NCBI RefSeq assembly: GCF_016403105.1
Contig: NZ_CP046155.1
Location: 1,178,001-1,242,000 of the forward strand
Direction: 5' to 3'
From: Leptolyngbya sp. BL0902
GTDB lineage: Bacteria > Cyanobacteriota > Cyanobacteriia > Phormidesmidales > Phormidesmidaceae
Length of the DNA: 64,000 bases
Part shown: in pieces, positions 44,705 to 58,049 of the stretch
How positions within the stretch are numbered: position 1 is the stretch's first letter
Layout: each line of letters begins with the position of its first letter
Program-made: the position numbers and the translations under genes
The notes under the pieces: generated by a model
Told to the model about the DNA's origin: nothing
What the model saw: only the letters and a program-made list of their open reading frames with translations
The model's database searches: none

Positions 44705-44797
44705 GTCTAGCCCGGGGCCTAGGGCTAAGAACTGCCAGGGGCCAATCTTTCGAGGGAGAGACACCCGGCGGTCATGGCTTGAACTATCCAGGCGGCC

Positions 44798-44817
44798 AAG
44801 CCCCTTTTGGGGGGCTT
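44798..44817. terminator. Short hairpin after ProA-like gene
   Basis: A 7-bp stem AAGCCCC/GGGGCTT with a 6-nt loop, 93 nt after the stop. No T-tract; weak terminator candidate. Confidence 0.35.
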
Positions 44818-44955
44818 CCCCTAGGGAACCTTCAGCAATCTTAATATCCAGATAAAAAATTGCCCAAGCTCAAATCAGACTATTCAGAGCACCAAGGCAA
44901 TGGGTACACTCAGACAGATTCTCTTTCCGTCCCATCGTTGTTGAGAGCGTAGGTT

Positions 44956-46428
44956 ATGGCAGCTTCCTCTGGCCCCATTGCAGCAACCCCGAAGCCGATC
45001 CAGTTTGGCACCGATGGCTGGCGCGGCATCATCGCCGCCGACTTTACCTTCGAGCGCGTTGCTCAGGTGGCTGCCATCTCTGCCCATGTGTTGCAGCAAT
45101 GCTTTGGCGAAACCACAGGTAGTCGGACGGTGGCGGTGGGATATGATCGCCGATTTCTCTCCGCTGAATTTGCCCGCACGGCTGCCGAGGCCATTGCTTC
45201 CCAGGGCTTTGATGTCTGGCTGTCCCAAGACTATGCCCCAACCCCGGCCTTCAGTTTTGTGGCCAAGCATCAAAACCTCCTCGGGGCGATTGTAATCACC
45301 GCGAGCCACAATCCCCCTGCCTATTCTGGCCTCAAAATTAAAGGAGCCTTTGGGGGGTCAGTTTCCCCGGATGTCACTCAGCAGGTGGAGGCGCTGCTGC
45401 CCAATCCCCCTGCGCCCATTGGCCCTAAGGGGCAGATTACAGCGTTCGACCCCTGGCCTGACTACTGTGCCACCCTTCGGGCTGAGGTGGATATCGCAGC
45501 GATCCAGGCCGCGCTCGCCAGCGGCCAACTGACGGTTTTTGCAGATGTGATGTATGGCTCAGCCTCTGGTGGCCTACCTCGCCTTCTCGGAGAGGGTAAT
45601 GTCCGTGAACTGCATCACCATGCCGATCCTCTGTTTGGCGGCAACCCGCCCGAACCTCTGCCCAAGTACCTGGGAGAACTGCTAGGGACAGTGAAGGACG
45701 AACCCGTTGCGGCGGGTGGTTTGAAGGTGGGGCTCGTGTTCGATGGCGACAGCGACCGCATTGCAGCCGTGGATGGTAGCGGCCAATTTCTCAGCTCCCA
45801 AATTCTTATTCCCATCTTGATTGATCACCTCAAGGCACGGCGGGGCTACAGCGGCGAAATTGTTAAAACGATCAGTGGCTCAAACCTGATTCCCGCCGTG
45901 GCCCAACTCCATGGCCTCGATTTGCACCAAACCCCCGTAGGCTACAAATACATCGCTGACCGCATGCAGGAAGCCCCGGTGCTGCTAGGCGGCGAAGAGT
46001 CGGGCGGCATTGGCTACGGCCATCACATCCCCGAACGGGATGCCCTCATGTCAGCCCTTTACGTCCTCGAAGCCGTGGTGATGTCGGGGCTAGATCTGAG
46101 CGACTACTATCGTCAGCTTCAGGAAAAAACGGGCTATTTTTCCGAATACGACCGCATCGACCTACCCCTGGCCAGTATGGAAGTCCAGGCCAAGCTGTTG
46201 AACCAACTCGCCACGGATCCCCCTCTGGAGGTTGCGGGTAAAGCGGTGAAGGATATCCTCGCCATCGACGGCTATAAGCTCACCCTGGCGGATGAGAGCT
46301 GGCTGCTGATTCGCTTTAGCGGCACCGAGCCTGTCCTGCGTCTCTACAGCGAAGCTAAGACCCTGGATGAGGTACATAAGCATCTCAGTTGGGCTAGGGA
46401 TTGGGCCAATGCCCTAGCCACGGGCTAA
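44956..46428 (+). CDS. Phosphoglucomutase/phosphomannomutase family protein
   Basis: The 490-aa alpha-D-phosphohexomutase has the phosphoserine loop TASHNPPAYSG (Ser117), the metal loop DGDSDR (Asp263/265/267), the sugar loop GGEESGGIGYG, and the phosphate-binding RFSGTEPVLRLYSE near the C-terminus. All four active-site segments are intact. The N-terminus IQFGTDGWRGII is typical of bacterial PGM/PMM enzymes supplying sugar phosphates for glycogen and polysaccharide. The preference for glucose or mannose cannot be assigned. Confidence 0.93.
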   Translation: MAASSGPIAATPKPIQFGTDGWRGIIAADFTFERVAQVAAISAHVLQQCFGETTGSRTVAVGYDRRFLSAEFARTAAEAIASQGFDVWLSQDYAPTPAFSFVAKHQNLLGAIVITASHNPPAYSGLKIKGAFGGSVSPDVTQQVEALLPNPPAPIGPKGQITAFDPWPDYCATLRAEVDIAAIQAALASGQLTVFADVMYGSASGGLPRLLGEGNVRELHHHADPLFGGNPPEPLPKYLGELLGTVKDEPVAAGGLKVGLVFDGDSDRIAAVDGSGQFLSSQILIPILIDHLKARRGYSGEIVKTISGSNLIPAVAQLHGLDLHQTPVGYKYIADRMQEAPVLLGGEESGGIGYGHHIPERDALMSALYVLEAVVMSGLDLSDYYRQLQEKTGYFSEYDRIDLPLASMEVQAKLLNQLATDPPLEVAGKAVKDILAIDGYKLTLADESWLLIRFSGTEPVLRLYSEAKTLDEVHKHLSWARDWANALATG

Positions 46429-46510
46429 TGGCCCCGGCAATCCCTCATGGACAGGGACAGAGCCCACAGCCTAGGGGAAGCGGTCAGCCGATCAGCAATC
46501 CCCTGGGGGC

Positions 46511-47500
46511 CTAAACCCCAACGGGCCGATCTTTGCTGCCATTCTTGCGGCCTAGGCTAGTCACGGAATCCTGTCCTGGACGCAAAGCCTCCAGGGGATC
46601 AAGGGGGGCGATCCCACCGCGATCCAGGATTTGAGGAATCAGATCCTCCCGCCGCACCGCCATCAGGTGAACTCCTTGGCAGATCTGGCGAGCGGCTTGC
46701 ACCTGCTCCGCTGCAATGTGAATGCCCTCTTGCAGCGGATCCTTGGCCTCGGCGAGCCGTTGAATAATGGTTTCTGGGATTTTGGCCCCCGGCACATTGC
46801 GATTGATGAACTGAGCATTCTTGGCGGACTTCAACAGAAAAATCCCTGCCAGCACCGGACGCCCCGATCCGGCTGCGATGTTATCCATGAACTTGCGTAG
46901 CCGCTCAAAGTCGGTGATGAGCTGGCTTTGGAAGAACGCCGCCCCTGCCTTGACCTTGGCCTCAAAGCGGCGTTGCAGCCCCGACCAACTGGCAGATTGT
47001 GGATCCACCGCTGCCCCAGCAAACAGGTTGAGTGCCCCATCGGTGAGGGGTTTACCGTGGCTATCTTCGCCGCTATTGAGCTGGTGGATCAGCCGCAGCA
47101 GCCGCACCGACTCTAAATCAAACACAGGCCGCGCATCGGGATGATCCCCAGCTTTGACGGGATCCCCAGTCAAAGCCAGGACGTTTCGCAACCCCAATGC
47201 TTGAGCCCCTAACAAATCGCCCTGAAGGGCAATGCGGTTACGATCTCGACAGGCAACTTGGTACACCGCCTCGACGCCTTCCCGCTGAAGCAGCACCGAT
47301 GCTGCCAGGGAAGACATTCGCATCACCGCCCGACTGCCATCGGTCACATTCACCGCATGTACCCGCCCCTTCAGCAACTGCGCCATTTGCAGCATATGGC
47401 TGGGGTCAGATCCTTTCGGTGGCATCACCTCAGCGGTGACTAAAAATTCGCCAGCCTGAGCGGCAGACTGGAGGCGATAACCTAGGGGTGCAGCAGTCAA
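46511..47500 (-). CDS. metF: Methylenetetrahydrofolate reductase family protein
   Basis: This 329-aa TIM-barrel flavoprotein reduces 5,10-methylene-THF to 5-methyl-THF for methionine synthesis. It shows VTAEVMPPKGSDP at residue 20, NVTDGSRAVMR near 50 and the folate/FAD region LRNVLALTGDPVKAGDH near 108. A C-terminal strand GVHLMAVRREDLIPQIL follows. The TGDPxK motif is characteristic. It is somewhat longer than E. coli MetF and of cyanobacterial type. A stand-alone gene converging with the phosphohexomutase. Confidence 0.87.
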   Translation of the reverse strand: MTAAPLGYRLQSAAQAGEFLVTAEVMPPKGSDPSHMLQMAQLLKGRVHAVNVTDGSRAVMRMSSLAASVLLQREGVEAVYQVACRDRNRIALQGDLLGAQALGLRNVLALTGDPVKAGDHPDARPVFDLESVRLLRLIHQLNSGEDSHGKPLTDGALNLFAGAAVDPQSASWSGLQRRFEAKVKAGAAFFQSQLITDFERLRKFMDNIAAGSGRPVLAGIFLLKSAKNAQFINRNVPGAKIPETIIQRLAEAKDPLQEGIHIAAEQVQAARQICQGVHLMAVRREDLIPQILDRGGIAPLDPLEALRPGQDSVTSLGRKNGSKDRPVGV

Positions 47501-47588
47501 CCCGATCTCCTCGGTGGCAATGGCATGGACGTTTGGCTAGTATATCCTGTCAATTGTTCCCTAGGGAAATCGCGGAACACCTTGATCC

Positions 47589-48599
47589 CTAGGGGGCGAT
47601 GGAAAATCCTAGCGCTTGCTTGACCCTGGCCAGGGTGGGGTTAGCGACTGCCGCCGCCTTCTCTTCTCCGGCCTTGAGGATGGATTCTAGGTAGCCCCGA
47701 TCCGCCATCAGTTCGTTGAATTTTTCCTGAATGGGAGCCAAGGCCGCTACGGCAGTCTCGGCTAGCAAGGGCTTGAACTGTCCCCAGCCCATCTCTCGAC
47801 ATTCGGCGGCGACGGCATCCTTCGTTTGGCCCGACAAAATCATGTACAGGCTCAGCAGGTTATGGCACTCTGGGCGGTTGGGATCATCAAACCAAAGCCC
47901 GCGTTCTGGATCGGTTTTGGCCCGCTTAATTTTTTTGGTCATCACATCCGGGGTATCAGTCAAATCAATCCGGCTCTGCTCCGAGGGATCGGATTTCGAC
48001 ATTTTCTTGGTGCCGTCGGTGAGGCTCATCACCCGTGCGCCCGCTTCCCGAATTAGCGGTTCGGGCACCTTCAGCACTGGATTTTCTTCGCTGCCGTACT
48101 GAAAATTGAGGCGGTTGGCAATGTCGCGGGTGAGCTCCAGGTGTTGCTTTTGGTCTTCGCCAACGGGCACCAAATCCGGCTCATACAGCAAAATATCCGC
48201 CGCTTGCAGCACGGGATAATCGAGCAAACCAATGCTGACGTTTTCCCCCTGTTTGATGGCCTTTTCTTTGAACTGAATCATCCGTTCCAGCCAGTTCAGG
48301 GGCGTAATGCAGTTGAACAACCAGGCCAGTTCCGCATGGGCCGACAGGTGCGACTGCACAAAAATGGTGGATTTTTCAGGATCGATGCCGCAGGCGATGT
48401 AGGTGGCGGCCACTTTGTAGGTGTTTTCGGCCAGTTGCGCCGGATCGTGGGGCACCGTAATCGCATGGAGATCGGCCATGAACAGGAACGCATCGTACTC
48501 ATCCTGGAGGTCAACCCAGTTGCGAATGGCACCAAGATAATTACCCAGGTGCAAATTACCCGTGGGTTGAATGCCCGAAAGGATGCGCTGTTTGGCCAT
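47589..48599 (-). CDS. trpS: Tryptophan--tRNA ligase
   Basis: I start this at the Met of MAKQRILSGIQPTGN (48599); the upstream 14 residues of the open frame are not conserved. The product is 336 aa. The class I signature HLGN follows GIQPTG, the KMSKS loop is KKMSKSD near residue 198, and the tryptophan-site FVQSHLSAHAELAWLF block is present. This is the ordinary bacterial TrpRS length. Confidence 0.97.
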   Translation of the reverse strand: MAKQRILSGIQPTGNLHLGNYLGAIRNWVDLQDEYDAFLFMADLHAITVPHDPAQLAENTYKVAATYIACGIDPEKSTIFVQSHLSAHAELAWLFNCITPLNWLERMIQFKEKAIKQGENVSIGLLDYPVLQAADILLYEPDLVPVGEDQKQHLELTRDIANRLNFQYGSEENPVLKVPEPLIREAGARVMSLTDGTKKMSKSDPSEQSRIDLTDTPDVMTKKIKRAKTDPERGLWFDDPNRPECHNLLSLYMILSGQTKDAVAAECREMGWGQFKPLLAETAVAALAPIQEKFNELMADRGYLESILKAGEEKAAAVANPTLARVKQALGFSIAP

Positions 48600-48796
48600 A
48601 GCGATAAAGACGGAGAGTGAAGACGACAGGGATAGAGCCATTCTTAGCTAAACCCTTTACGAATCTACACCACTCTTTGGCCCTCGCCTTGCTGAATCTT
48701 CGTAAATTATTTAGATTTATGACAGCAAGAGCATTCCCATCGCAGTCCTTGGGGCTAGGTTTCGCTCCTGTGTGCCCACCCTGCCCAGGTTTTGCC

Positions 48797-49108
48797 ATGA
48801 CTTCTACGGACTATGCTTCCACGACTGATCTCTCCACTCGCCTCCAATCGGCCCTAGACCTGGCTCAATCCGTCGAAAATCACGGAGAAGCCAGTCGATT
48901 GATTCAGGCGATTGTGGCAGAACTGCAAGATCAAAGCCCCGAAGCCATCGCCCTGTTTCAGCAGCTTTGGCAAGCCTACATTTCCTCCCAGCGGTCTTCC
49001 CAATTCTGGCAGCAGGTTTCTGAAGCTGAGAAGAACCTCTCGGATCGCCTCAGTGCCAGCCACGTTCAGCTCAAGCAAAACTATCTCCGCCTCATGCAGG
49101 AACAGTAA
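48797..49108 (+). CDS. Small helical conserved hypothetical protein
   Basis: Started at the Met of MTSTDYASTTDLS (103 aa); the longer upstream frame overlaps the trpS start region and looks spurious. It is predicted nearly all helical, with a SALDLAQSVENHGEASRLI amphipathic helix and a Gln-rich C-terminal half (QLKQNYLRLMQEQ). There is no membrane segment. I cannot name it. It faces away from trpS and converges on apcC. Confidence 0.6.
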   Translation: MTSTDYASTTDLSTRLQSALDLAQSVENHGEASRLIQAIVAELQDQSPEAIALFQQLWQAYISSQRSSQFWQQVSEAEKNLSDRLSASHVQLKQNYLRLMQEQ

Positions 49109-49204
49109 CTCAGCCAACTGTCTGACACAGATCTCAAGCCGCCCCACGTCAACCAAACTCGTAGGGTACATTGCTTCGCGAGTGCACCGCAAAAGAAATT
49201 TGAA

Positions 49205-49250
49205 AAACCCCTCGGTTCTGCCCCATCACTCATGGGCTACCGAGAGGTTT
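49205..49250 (-). terminator. Intrinsic terminator of the apc operon
   Basis: A 12-bp stem with one mismatch pairs AAACCCCTCGGT with ACCGAGAGGTTT; on the minus strand it is followed by a T run. It lies 76 nt beyond the apcC stop in the direction of apc transcription, so it should end the apcABC message; it also sits between converging genes. Confidence 0.7.
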
Positions 49251-49325
49251 AAGACCTGGGTGCTAGAACTTTTTAGCTGATCCCATCCGCCAATAATAAC
49301 GTTCCAAAGAACGAAAGGCGTTGGC

Positions 49326-49529
49326 CTACAGCAGGCCCGTGTTGGTGCCTTGGCGACCCGTGGCCAATTCCACCTTAACGATTTTGCCGCCCATCTTTTG
49401 GATGCGCTGCTGCTCACGAAACCAGTTTTCGTAGGGCACTAGCTTGGTAAAAAAGGTGTTTTGCAGCTCTCGCTGGGTGCGAATGCGGCTTTGGCTGGGC
49501 ACGCAGGCCGTAATCTTAAACATGCGCAT
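49326..49529 (-). CDS. apcC: Phycobilisome core small linker ApcC
   Basis: This 67-aa linker caps the core allophycocyanin trimers. It has the CpcD-like domain (MFKITACVPS, TQRELQNTFFTKLVPYENWF and KIVKVELATGRQGTN). A second Met at residue 3 (MFKITACV) is the more usual start. It is last of the apcE-A-B-C set, 202 nt downstream of apcB. That gap holds a 9-bp inverted repeat (GCCAGAGTC at 49597 and GACTCTGGC at 49671), which might lower apcC expression relative to apcAB, in line with the low linker stoichiometry. Confidence 0.95.
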   Translation of the reverse strand: MRMFKITACVPSQSRIRTQRELQNTFFTKLVPYENWFREQQRIQKMGGKIVKVELATGRQGTNTGLL

Positions 49530-49731
49530 GGTAAAACGCTCTCCTACTATCTCGCTGGACTACAGAATTGACGTTTAGGCTAACCCTACTGAAAAGCCAG
49601 AGTCGAAAGCCAATGCTGGGGACACCAGGAAGACAGCACAGCCTAACCCATTGTCCAAACACTCGCTCCTGACTCTGGCCTGTGACTACCCTATCACCCG
49701 ATGGGAGAAGGGATGGCACCAGGATTGAGGC

Positions 49732-50217
49732 TTAGCTCAAGCCAGAGCTGATGTAGTCGAAGTACACGCCCATTTCCTTCCCAGCGTCAGCGCCCACCAG
49801 GCTGGCGGTCACTTCTTTCATGGCTTGGATGGCGTTCACGGTAGCACCGATGGGCACGCCCAGGGAGTTGTAGGTTTCCTTCAGGCCGTTCAGCACGCGC
49901 TCATCCAGGATGGAGGGATCCCCAGCCAGCATGGCGTAGGTGGCATAACGGAGGTAGTAGTCGAGGTCGCGGATGCAAGCCGCATAGCGACGGGTGGTGT
50001 ACATGTTGCCACCGGGACGGGTGATGTCGGAGTACAGCAGGGACTTGGCCACAGCTTCCTTCACGATTTCAGCGGCGTTGGCGCTGATGGTGGAGGCGGC
50101 ACGAACCCGCAGTTCTCCGGTTTGGAAGTAAGCCTTCAGCTTATCCAGGGCGGAGCTGTCCAGGTACTTGCCCTGAACGTCGGAGGAATTGATAACAGCG
50201 GTAATTGCGTCTTGCAT
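49732..50217 (-). CDS. apcB: Allophycocyanin beta subunit
   Basis: The 161-aa phycobiliprotein has the chromophore Cys81 in [19 protein letters not shown] and the methylatable Asn71 in [11 protein letters not shown] (Asn72 in conventional numbering). The sequence is canonical throughout with [22 protein letters not shown]. It has an AAGGAAG ribosome-binding site. It lies 79 nt after apcA, in the same operon. Confidence 0.98.
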   Translation of the reverse strand: MQDAITAVINSSDVQGKYLDSSALDKLKAYFQTGELRVRAASTISANAAEIVKEAVAKSLLYSDITRPGGNMYTTRRYAACIRDLDYYLRYATYAMLAGDPSILDERVLNGLKETYNSLGVPIGATVNAIQAMKEVTASLVGADAGKEMGVYFDYISSGLS

Positions 50218-50296
50218 GGGTGAAGCTTCCTTAGAACTGACGTAATCTCAACAACGAATCGACGAGGTAGTGCAAATGCGAGTAGGGCAAATGCGA

Positions 50297-50782
50297 CTAC
50301 TGCATTGCGCCGACAACATAGTCGAAGTAGGAGGCGGCTTCAGCAGCATCGTCGCTGGACAGCAGACCAGTTGCCACAGCCTTCATGGAGCGCACGGCTT
50401 CAGCCACAGCGGGGATGGGGGTGCCCAGGGAGTTGTACATTTCGCGCACGCCCACCAGACCGATTTCTTCGATGGGGGTCACATCACCAGCGACCACGCC
50501 GTAGGTGATTAGACGCAGGTAGTAGTCCATGTCGCGCAGGCAGGTGGCGGTCATTTCTTCGCCGTAGGCGTTGCCACCGGGGGAAACCACGTCAGGACGC
50601 TTTTGGAAGAGCTGGTTGCCAGCTTCTTTCACAATGCGCTCGCGGGATTCGGTCAGCACTTGGGCAATCCGCAGACGACGCTCGCCAGAGGTCACAAAAC
50701 CCTTGATCCGATCCAGTTCGCCGGGGCTGAGGTAACGGGCCTCAGCGTCAGCATTCACGATTGACTTCGTGACAATACTCAT
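50297..50782 (-). CDS. apcA: Allophycocyanin alpha subunit
   Basis: The 161-aa phycobiliprotein has the chromophore Cys81 in [15 protein letters not shown]. It starts [20 protein letters not shown], as in nearly all cyanobacterial ApcA. GGAGGA lies 8 nt upstream of the ATG. It pairs with ApcB to form the core trimers. The 537-nt gap from apcE suggests that apcAB also has its own promoter, which would explain its high abundance. Confidence 0.98.
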   Translation of the reverse strand: MSIVTKSIVNADAEARYLSPGELDRIKGFVTSGERRLRIAQVLTESRERIVKEAGNQLFQKRPDVVSPGGNAYGEEMTATCLRDMDYYLRLITYGVVAGDVTPIEEIGLVGVREMYNSLGTPIPAVAEAVRSMKAVATGLLSSDDAAEAASYFDYVVGAMQ

Positions 50783-51319
50783 TGATGGATTCCTCCGAAA
50801 GATATAACCAGATGTCTATAAAACTGGCTTTGACGGGCCAATGGACTGAGCAGGCGAGGGTGCCACCGCAGCACTATCGAGTTCAGCGAGAATCCTCAAA
50901 GGCTCAGTATCCTTCCCGAATCATTGTCAGGGATTGTGATCCCCTTCTTAAAGACAACGCAATATTTTGTAATAGTCTTCCTCAGTTTTCTAAATGCCCG
51001 TCCCATCTTGGTTTCGGCGCAAAGAGTTGGAAGTCTCACAAGCACAACCGCCTAGATTAAGACAATCCGGCGGTCATGCTTAATATTCCGTTGTGAATCT
51101 ATCAGGAATTGGATCCAGCAGATTTGGCTTATACCCAAGCTAGCCTTAGGAGATCACAAAGATGTTTCTCAGCCTTGGATTGGCCCTCACCCCCAGCCCC
51201 TCTCCCAGGGAGGAGAGGGGAGCCGGAAATCTTTCAAAGTCCCTCTCCCAACTTGGGAGAGGGATTTAGGGAGAGGGCCAACCGTAGGGCGGATTATCGG
51301 GTTGGGCCTTTAGGACGCT
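50783..51319. other. apcE-apcA intergenic region with MITE-like insertion
   Basis: 537 nt. The part near apcA (about 50800-51060) is the likely apcA promoter and long leader. The part near apcE contains the MITE-like repeat at 51182-51279. No gene is seen. Confidence 0.6.
51182..51279. repeat. MITE-like palindromic repeat, copy 2
   Basis: A 98-bp element with terminal inverted repeats GGCCCTCACCC/GGGAGAGGGCC (one mismatch in 11) and the same internal CTCTCCCA/TGGGAGAG palindromes as the copy at 38137-38244. It lies 41 nt downstream of the apcE stop, inside the apc cluster. Confidence 0.85.
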
Positions 51320-54880
<3,561 letters not shown>

Positions 54881-54883
54881 GTG

Positions 54884-56134
54884 ATGAATAGCCCTGAGTC
54901 GAGTCCCGTTCAGTCCGTCAGCGATGCCGTCGCCCGTCTTTACAATACCTACCCCTTCCCCCCAGAGCCGATCCTGGATGAACCGCCTCCAGGCTACAAC
55001 TGGCGCTGGTATTGGCCCACGGTTCACAGCTTTTGCACCGGGGCTGCTCCTGGTCAGTCCAAGGTCAGAATCCTAGACGCAGGCTGCGGCACGGGGGTCA
55101 GCACGGAATACCTGGGCCACCTCAATCCCCAGGCGGATGTGTTGGGGATTGACCTCAGCGAAGGAGCCTTAGCCACCGCCAAAGAACGCTGTCGGCGATC
55201 TGGAGCCACCAACGTCCAGTTCCGCCACCTCAGTATTTATGATGCCGATCAACTCGATGGGCAATTTGACTGGATCAACTGCGTCGGCGTTCTGCACCAC
55301 ATGCCGGATCCCATACGCGGCATCCAATCCCTCGCCGCCAAGCTGGCTCCTGGTGGGTTCCTCCATGTCTTTGTCTATGCCGCCATTGGCCGCTGGGAAA
55401 TCTCCCTCATGCAGCGGGCCATTGCCCTCGTCCAGGGGGAACAACGGGGCGATTATCGGGACGGCGTCAGCGTGGGACGGCAACTTTTCGCCAGCCTGCC
55501 CGAAGGCAATCGCTTCAAGCAGCGAGAGAAGGATCGCTGGTCGCTGGAAAATCAGCGGGACGAATGCTTTGCCGATATGTACGTCCATCCCCAGGAAGTG
55601 GACTACACCCTCGACACCCTATTTGACCTGATCAACGCCTCTGGCCTGGAGTTCCTCGGCTTTTCCAATCCCCACATTTGGCAGCTAGATCGATTGTTGG
55701 GGAGTAACCCAGAACTGCTCCATCGGGCCAAACAGATGTCGCAGCGGGATCAATATCGCTTGGTGGAACTGCTGGATCCCGAAATCACCCACTTTGAATG
55801 GTTCCTGGCCAAGCCGCCCCTAGCCAAACAGGACTGGCACCAGGACAGCGACCTGCTGGCGGCTTACATCCTCCGCAACCCCTGCATGGAGGGCTGGCCC
55901 AGCCAAAGCATTTTCGACCATAACTACCAGTACATCACCCTCTCCCCCGTGGAGTTCGAGGTGTTGTCTGCCTGCGATCAATCCAACGCCCCTACGACGA
56001 CGGATGCACTGGAAACGAACGCGACGCTGGCCGTGACGGATCTTCTCGATCAAACCTCAGCCAGCCTGGACGACCTGCGGGAAATGCAGCAAAAACAGCT
56101 CATCCTGTTACAGCCGCCACAGCTTTCCCCCTAG
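54884..56134 (+). CDS. Class I SAM-dependent methyltransferase, candidate phycobiliprotein methylase
   Basis: This is about 416 aa; the start is the ATG at 54884 or the GTG three bases earlier. A conserved cyanobacterial-looking N-terminus (ARLYNTYPFPPEPILDEPPP, GYNWRWYWPT) precedes a Rossmann SAM site (RILDAGCGTGVSTEYL), acidic strand (VLGIDLSEGALATAKE) and CVGVLHHMPDP. The ~180-residue C-terminal region is non-catalytic. CpcM, which methylates Asn72 of phycobiliprotein beta subunits, is a class I enzyme of similar size. Position next to apcE makes CpcM a reasonable guess, but the substrate is not shown by the sequence. Confidence 0.8.
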   Translation: MNSPESSPVQSVSDAVARLYNTYPFPPEPILDEPPPGYNWRWYWPTVHSFCTGAAPGQSKVRILDAGCGTGVSTEYLGHLNPQADVLGIDLSEGALATAKERCRRSGATNVQFRHLSIYDADQLDGQFDWINCVGVLHHMPDPIRGIQSLAAKLAPGGFLHVFVYAAIGRWEISLMQRAIALVQGEQRGDYRDGVSVGRQLFASLPEGNRFKQREKDRWSLENQRDECFADMYVHPQEVDYTLDTLFDLINASGLEFLGFSNPHIWQLDRLLGSNPELLHRAKQMSQRDQYRLVELLDPEITHFEWFLAKPPLAKQDWHQDSDLLAAYILRNPCMEGWPSQSIFDHNYQYITLSPVEFEVLSACDQSNAPTTTDALETNATLAVTDLLDQTSASLDDLREMQQKQLILLQPPQLSP

Positions 56135-56256
56135 CTTTGCTCAAGAATCATAGATTTCCTTAGCGAGGGGCCTATTAAGTATTATTGCCGTGATATGATC
56201 TCCTACGGCCTGAAACAACGGGCCAAACCCCTTGACGGCTAAGGATTAGTGCTTTC

Positions 56257-56706
56257 GTGGCCTCCACTTCCTCTGAGCAAACCAGTGATGCGGTTCAGGT
56301 AACAGACAGCCCAGCCGAGGAGTCAATACTTCCCCCTCCGGTCGATACCGCGATGGGAGAATATTATCAGCTCCAGCAAAATCTGCTGATTTGTACGGTT
56401 GCCTTTAGTGCCGTAGTCTTTTTCTGCGTCTGGCTCACCTACTCCTTGCCCATTGCTCTGAATTATTTAATTGGAGCGTGCGGTGGTGTGGTTTACTTGA
56501 GGATGTTGGCAAAAAACGTCGCCAACCTTGGGCGTGGGCAGGCAAAGATCGGTAGCGGTCGCCTTGCGATTGTCATCGGGTTAATCCTCGTGGCATCACA
56601 GTGGCAACAGCTTGAGATTGTTCCGGTTTTTCTAGGTTTTTTGACCTATAAAGCCGCCCTGATTGCCTACACACTTTGGACAGCGGTTTTACCGAATCAG
56701 TCTTAA
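56257..56706 (+). CDS. atpI: ATP synthase subunit I-like membrane protein
   Basis: This 149-aa protein starts at GTG (56257). It has four hydrophobic segments (NLLICTVAFSAVVFFCVWL, PIALNYLIGACGGVVYL, RLAIVIGLILVAS, VFLGFLTYKAALIAY) after an acidic N-terminus. As first gene of the atp cluster it corresponds to the cyanobacterial atp1/uncI, which aids c-ring assembly or Mg2+ transport. It lies 66 nt before atpB. Low sequence conservation is normal for this gene. Confidence 0.85.
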   Translation: MASTSSEQTSDAVQVTDSPAEESILPPPVDTAMGEYYQLQQNLLICTVAFSAVVFFCVWLTYSLPIALNYLIGACGGVVYLRMLAKNVANLGRGQAKIGSGRLAIVIGLILVASQWQQLEIVPVFLGFLTYKAALIAYTLWTAVLPNQS

Positions 56707-56772
56707 GCATGGGGCCGCCTAGGCTTTCAAAATTTTCCGGATTCCCGGAAAGTACGAATCAGTTTGGTAAAG

Positions 56773-57522
56773 ATGGCGCTGGGTATGGTTATGTTTTATC
56801 CCTCAACTCTGGCAGAGTTAGAAGTTGGTCAACATCTTTACTGGCAAATTGGCAATCTCAAGCTCCATGGGCAGGTTTTCCTGACTTCTTGGTTTGTGAT
56901 TGGTTTGTTGGTACTGGTGTCAGTGTTAGCCACTCGCAACGTTCAGCGGGTGCCTTCCGGGCTACAAAACCTGATGGAATACGCCCTAGAATTCATCCGA
57001 GATTTGGCCAAAAACCAAATTGGAGAAAAGGAGTATCGTCCTTGGGTTCCCTTCGTGGGCACGCTTTTCCTGTTCATTTTTGTCTCGAACTGGTCAGGGG
57101 CTCTGGTGCCCTGGAAGCTGATCCATTTGCCCTCTGGTGAATTGGCGGCTCCCACCAACGATATCAACACCACCGTTGCCCTAGCCCTACTCACTTCCCT
57201 GGCCTATTTCTACGCCGGGTTTAGCAATCGCGGTCTGGGATACTTTGCCAAGTACATTGAGCCGACCCCGATCCTTTTGCCCATCAACATTTTAGAAGAT
57301 TTCACCAAGCCCCTTTCCCTAAGTTTCCGTCTGTTTGGGAACATCCTCGCTGACGAGCTTGTGGTGGCGGTTCTGGTTCTCCTGGTACCTCTCTTCGTAC
57401 CGTTACCAGTGATGATCCTTGGGTTGTTCACCAGCGCGATTCAAGCGCTGATCTTTGCAACCCTAGCCGCTGCTTATATCGGAGAGGCCATTGAGGGGCA
57501 TGGTGGCGAAGAGCATGAGTGA
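56773..57522 (+). CDS. atpB: ATP synthase subunit a
   Basis: This is 249 aa when started at the ATG at 56773; a TTG at 56764 and later ATGs at 56785 and 56791 are alternatives. Five to six membrane spans. The essential Arg is in [15 protein letters not shown], and [20 protein letters not shown] precedes it. [21 protein letters not shown] is the last helix pair. It forms the proton half-channels with the c-ring (called atpI in some cyanobacteria). Confidence 0.95.
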   Translation: MALGMVMFYPSTLAELEVGQHLYWQIGNLKLHGQVFLTSWFVIGLLVLVSVLATRNVQRVPSGLQNLMEYALEFIRDLAKNQIGEKEYRPWVPFVGTLFLFIFVSNWSGALVPWKLIHLPSGELAAPTNDINTTVALALLTSLAYFYAGFSNRGLGYFAKYIEPTPILLPINILEDFTKPLSLSFRLFGNILADELVVAVLVLLVPLFVPLPVMILGLFTSAIQALIFATLAAAYIGEAIEGHGGEEHE

Positions 57523-57555
57523 CCTTGAAAAAGGCATTCAGAACCCGCTGGCTGA

Positions 57556-57918
<363 letters not shown>

Positions 57919-57927
57919 GGTTCTAGG

Positions 57928-57966
57928 CCGTGGGGGATCGGGTCAACCTGTCTCCCACGGTTTTTT
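57928..57966 (+). terminator. Strong intrinsic terminator/attenuator after atpE
   Basis: A 10-bp stem with one wobble pairs CCGTGGGGGA with TCTCCCACGG. The loop can itself pair (CGGG with CCTG). Six T residues (57961-57966) follow. It lies 9 nt beyond the atpE stop within the atp cluster. Confidence 0.85.
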
Positions 57967-58049
57967 AGAGATTACGTTCGAGACATCGCATTCGAGACAT
58001 TGAAGTAATTGGGTAAAGACACCCAACATAGGGTGGGGGACGAAGAGGC

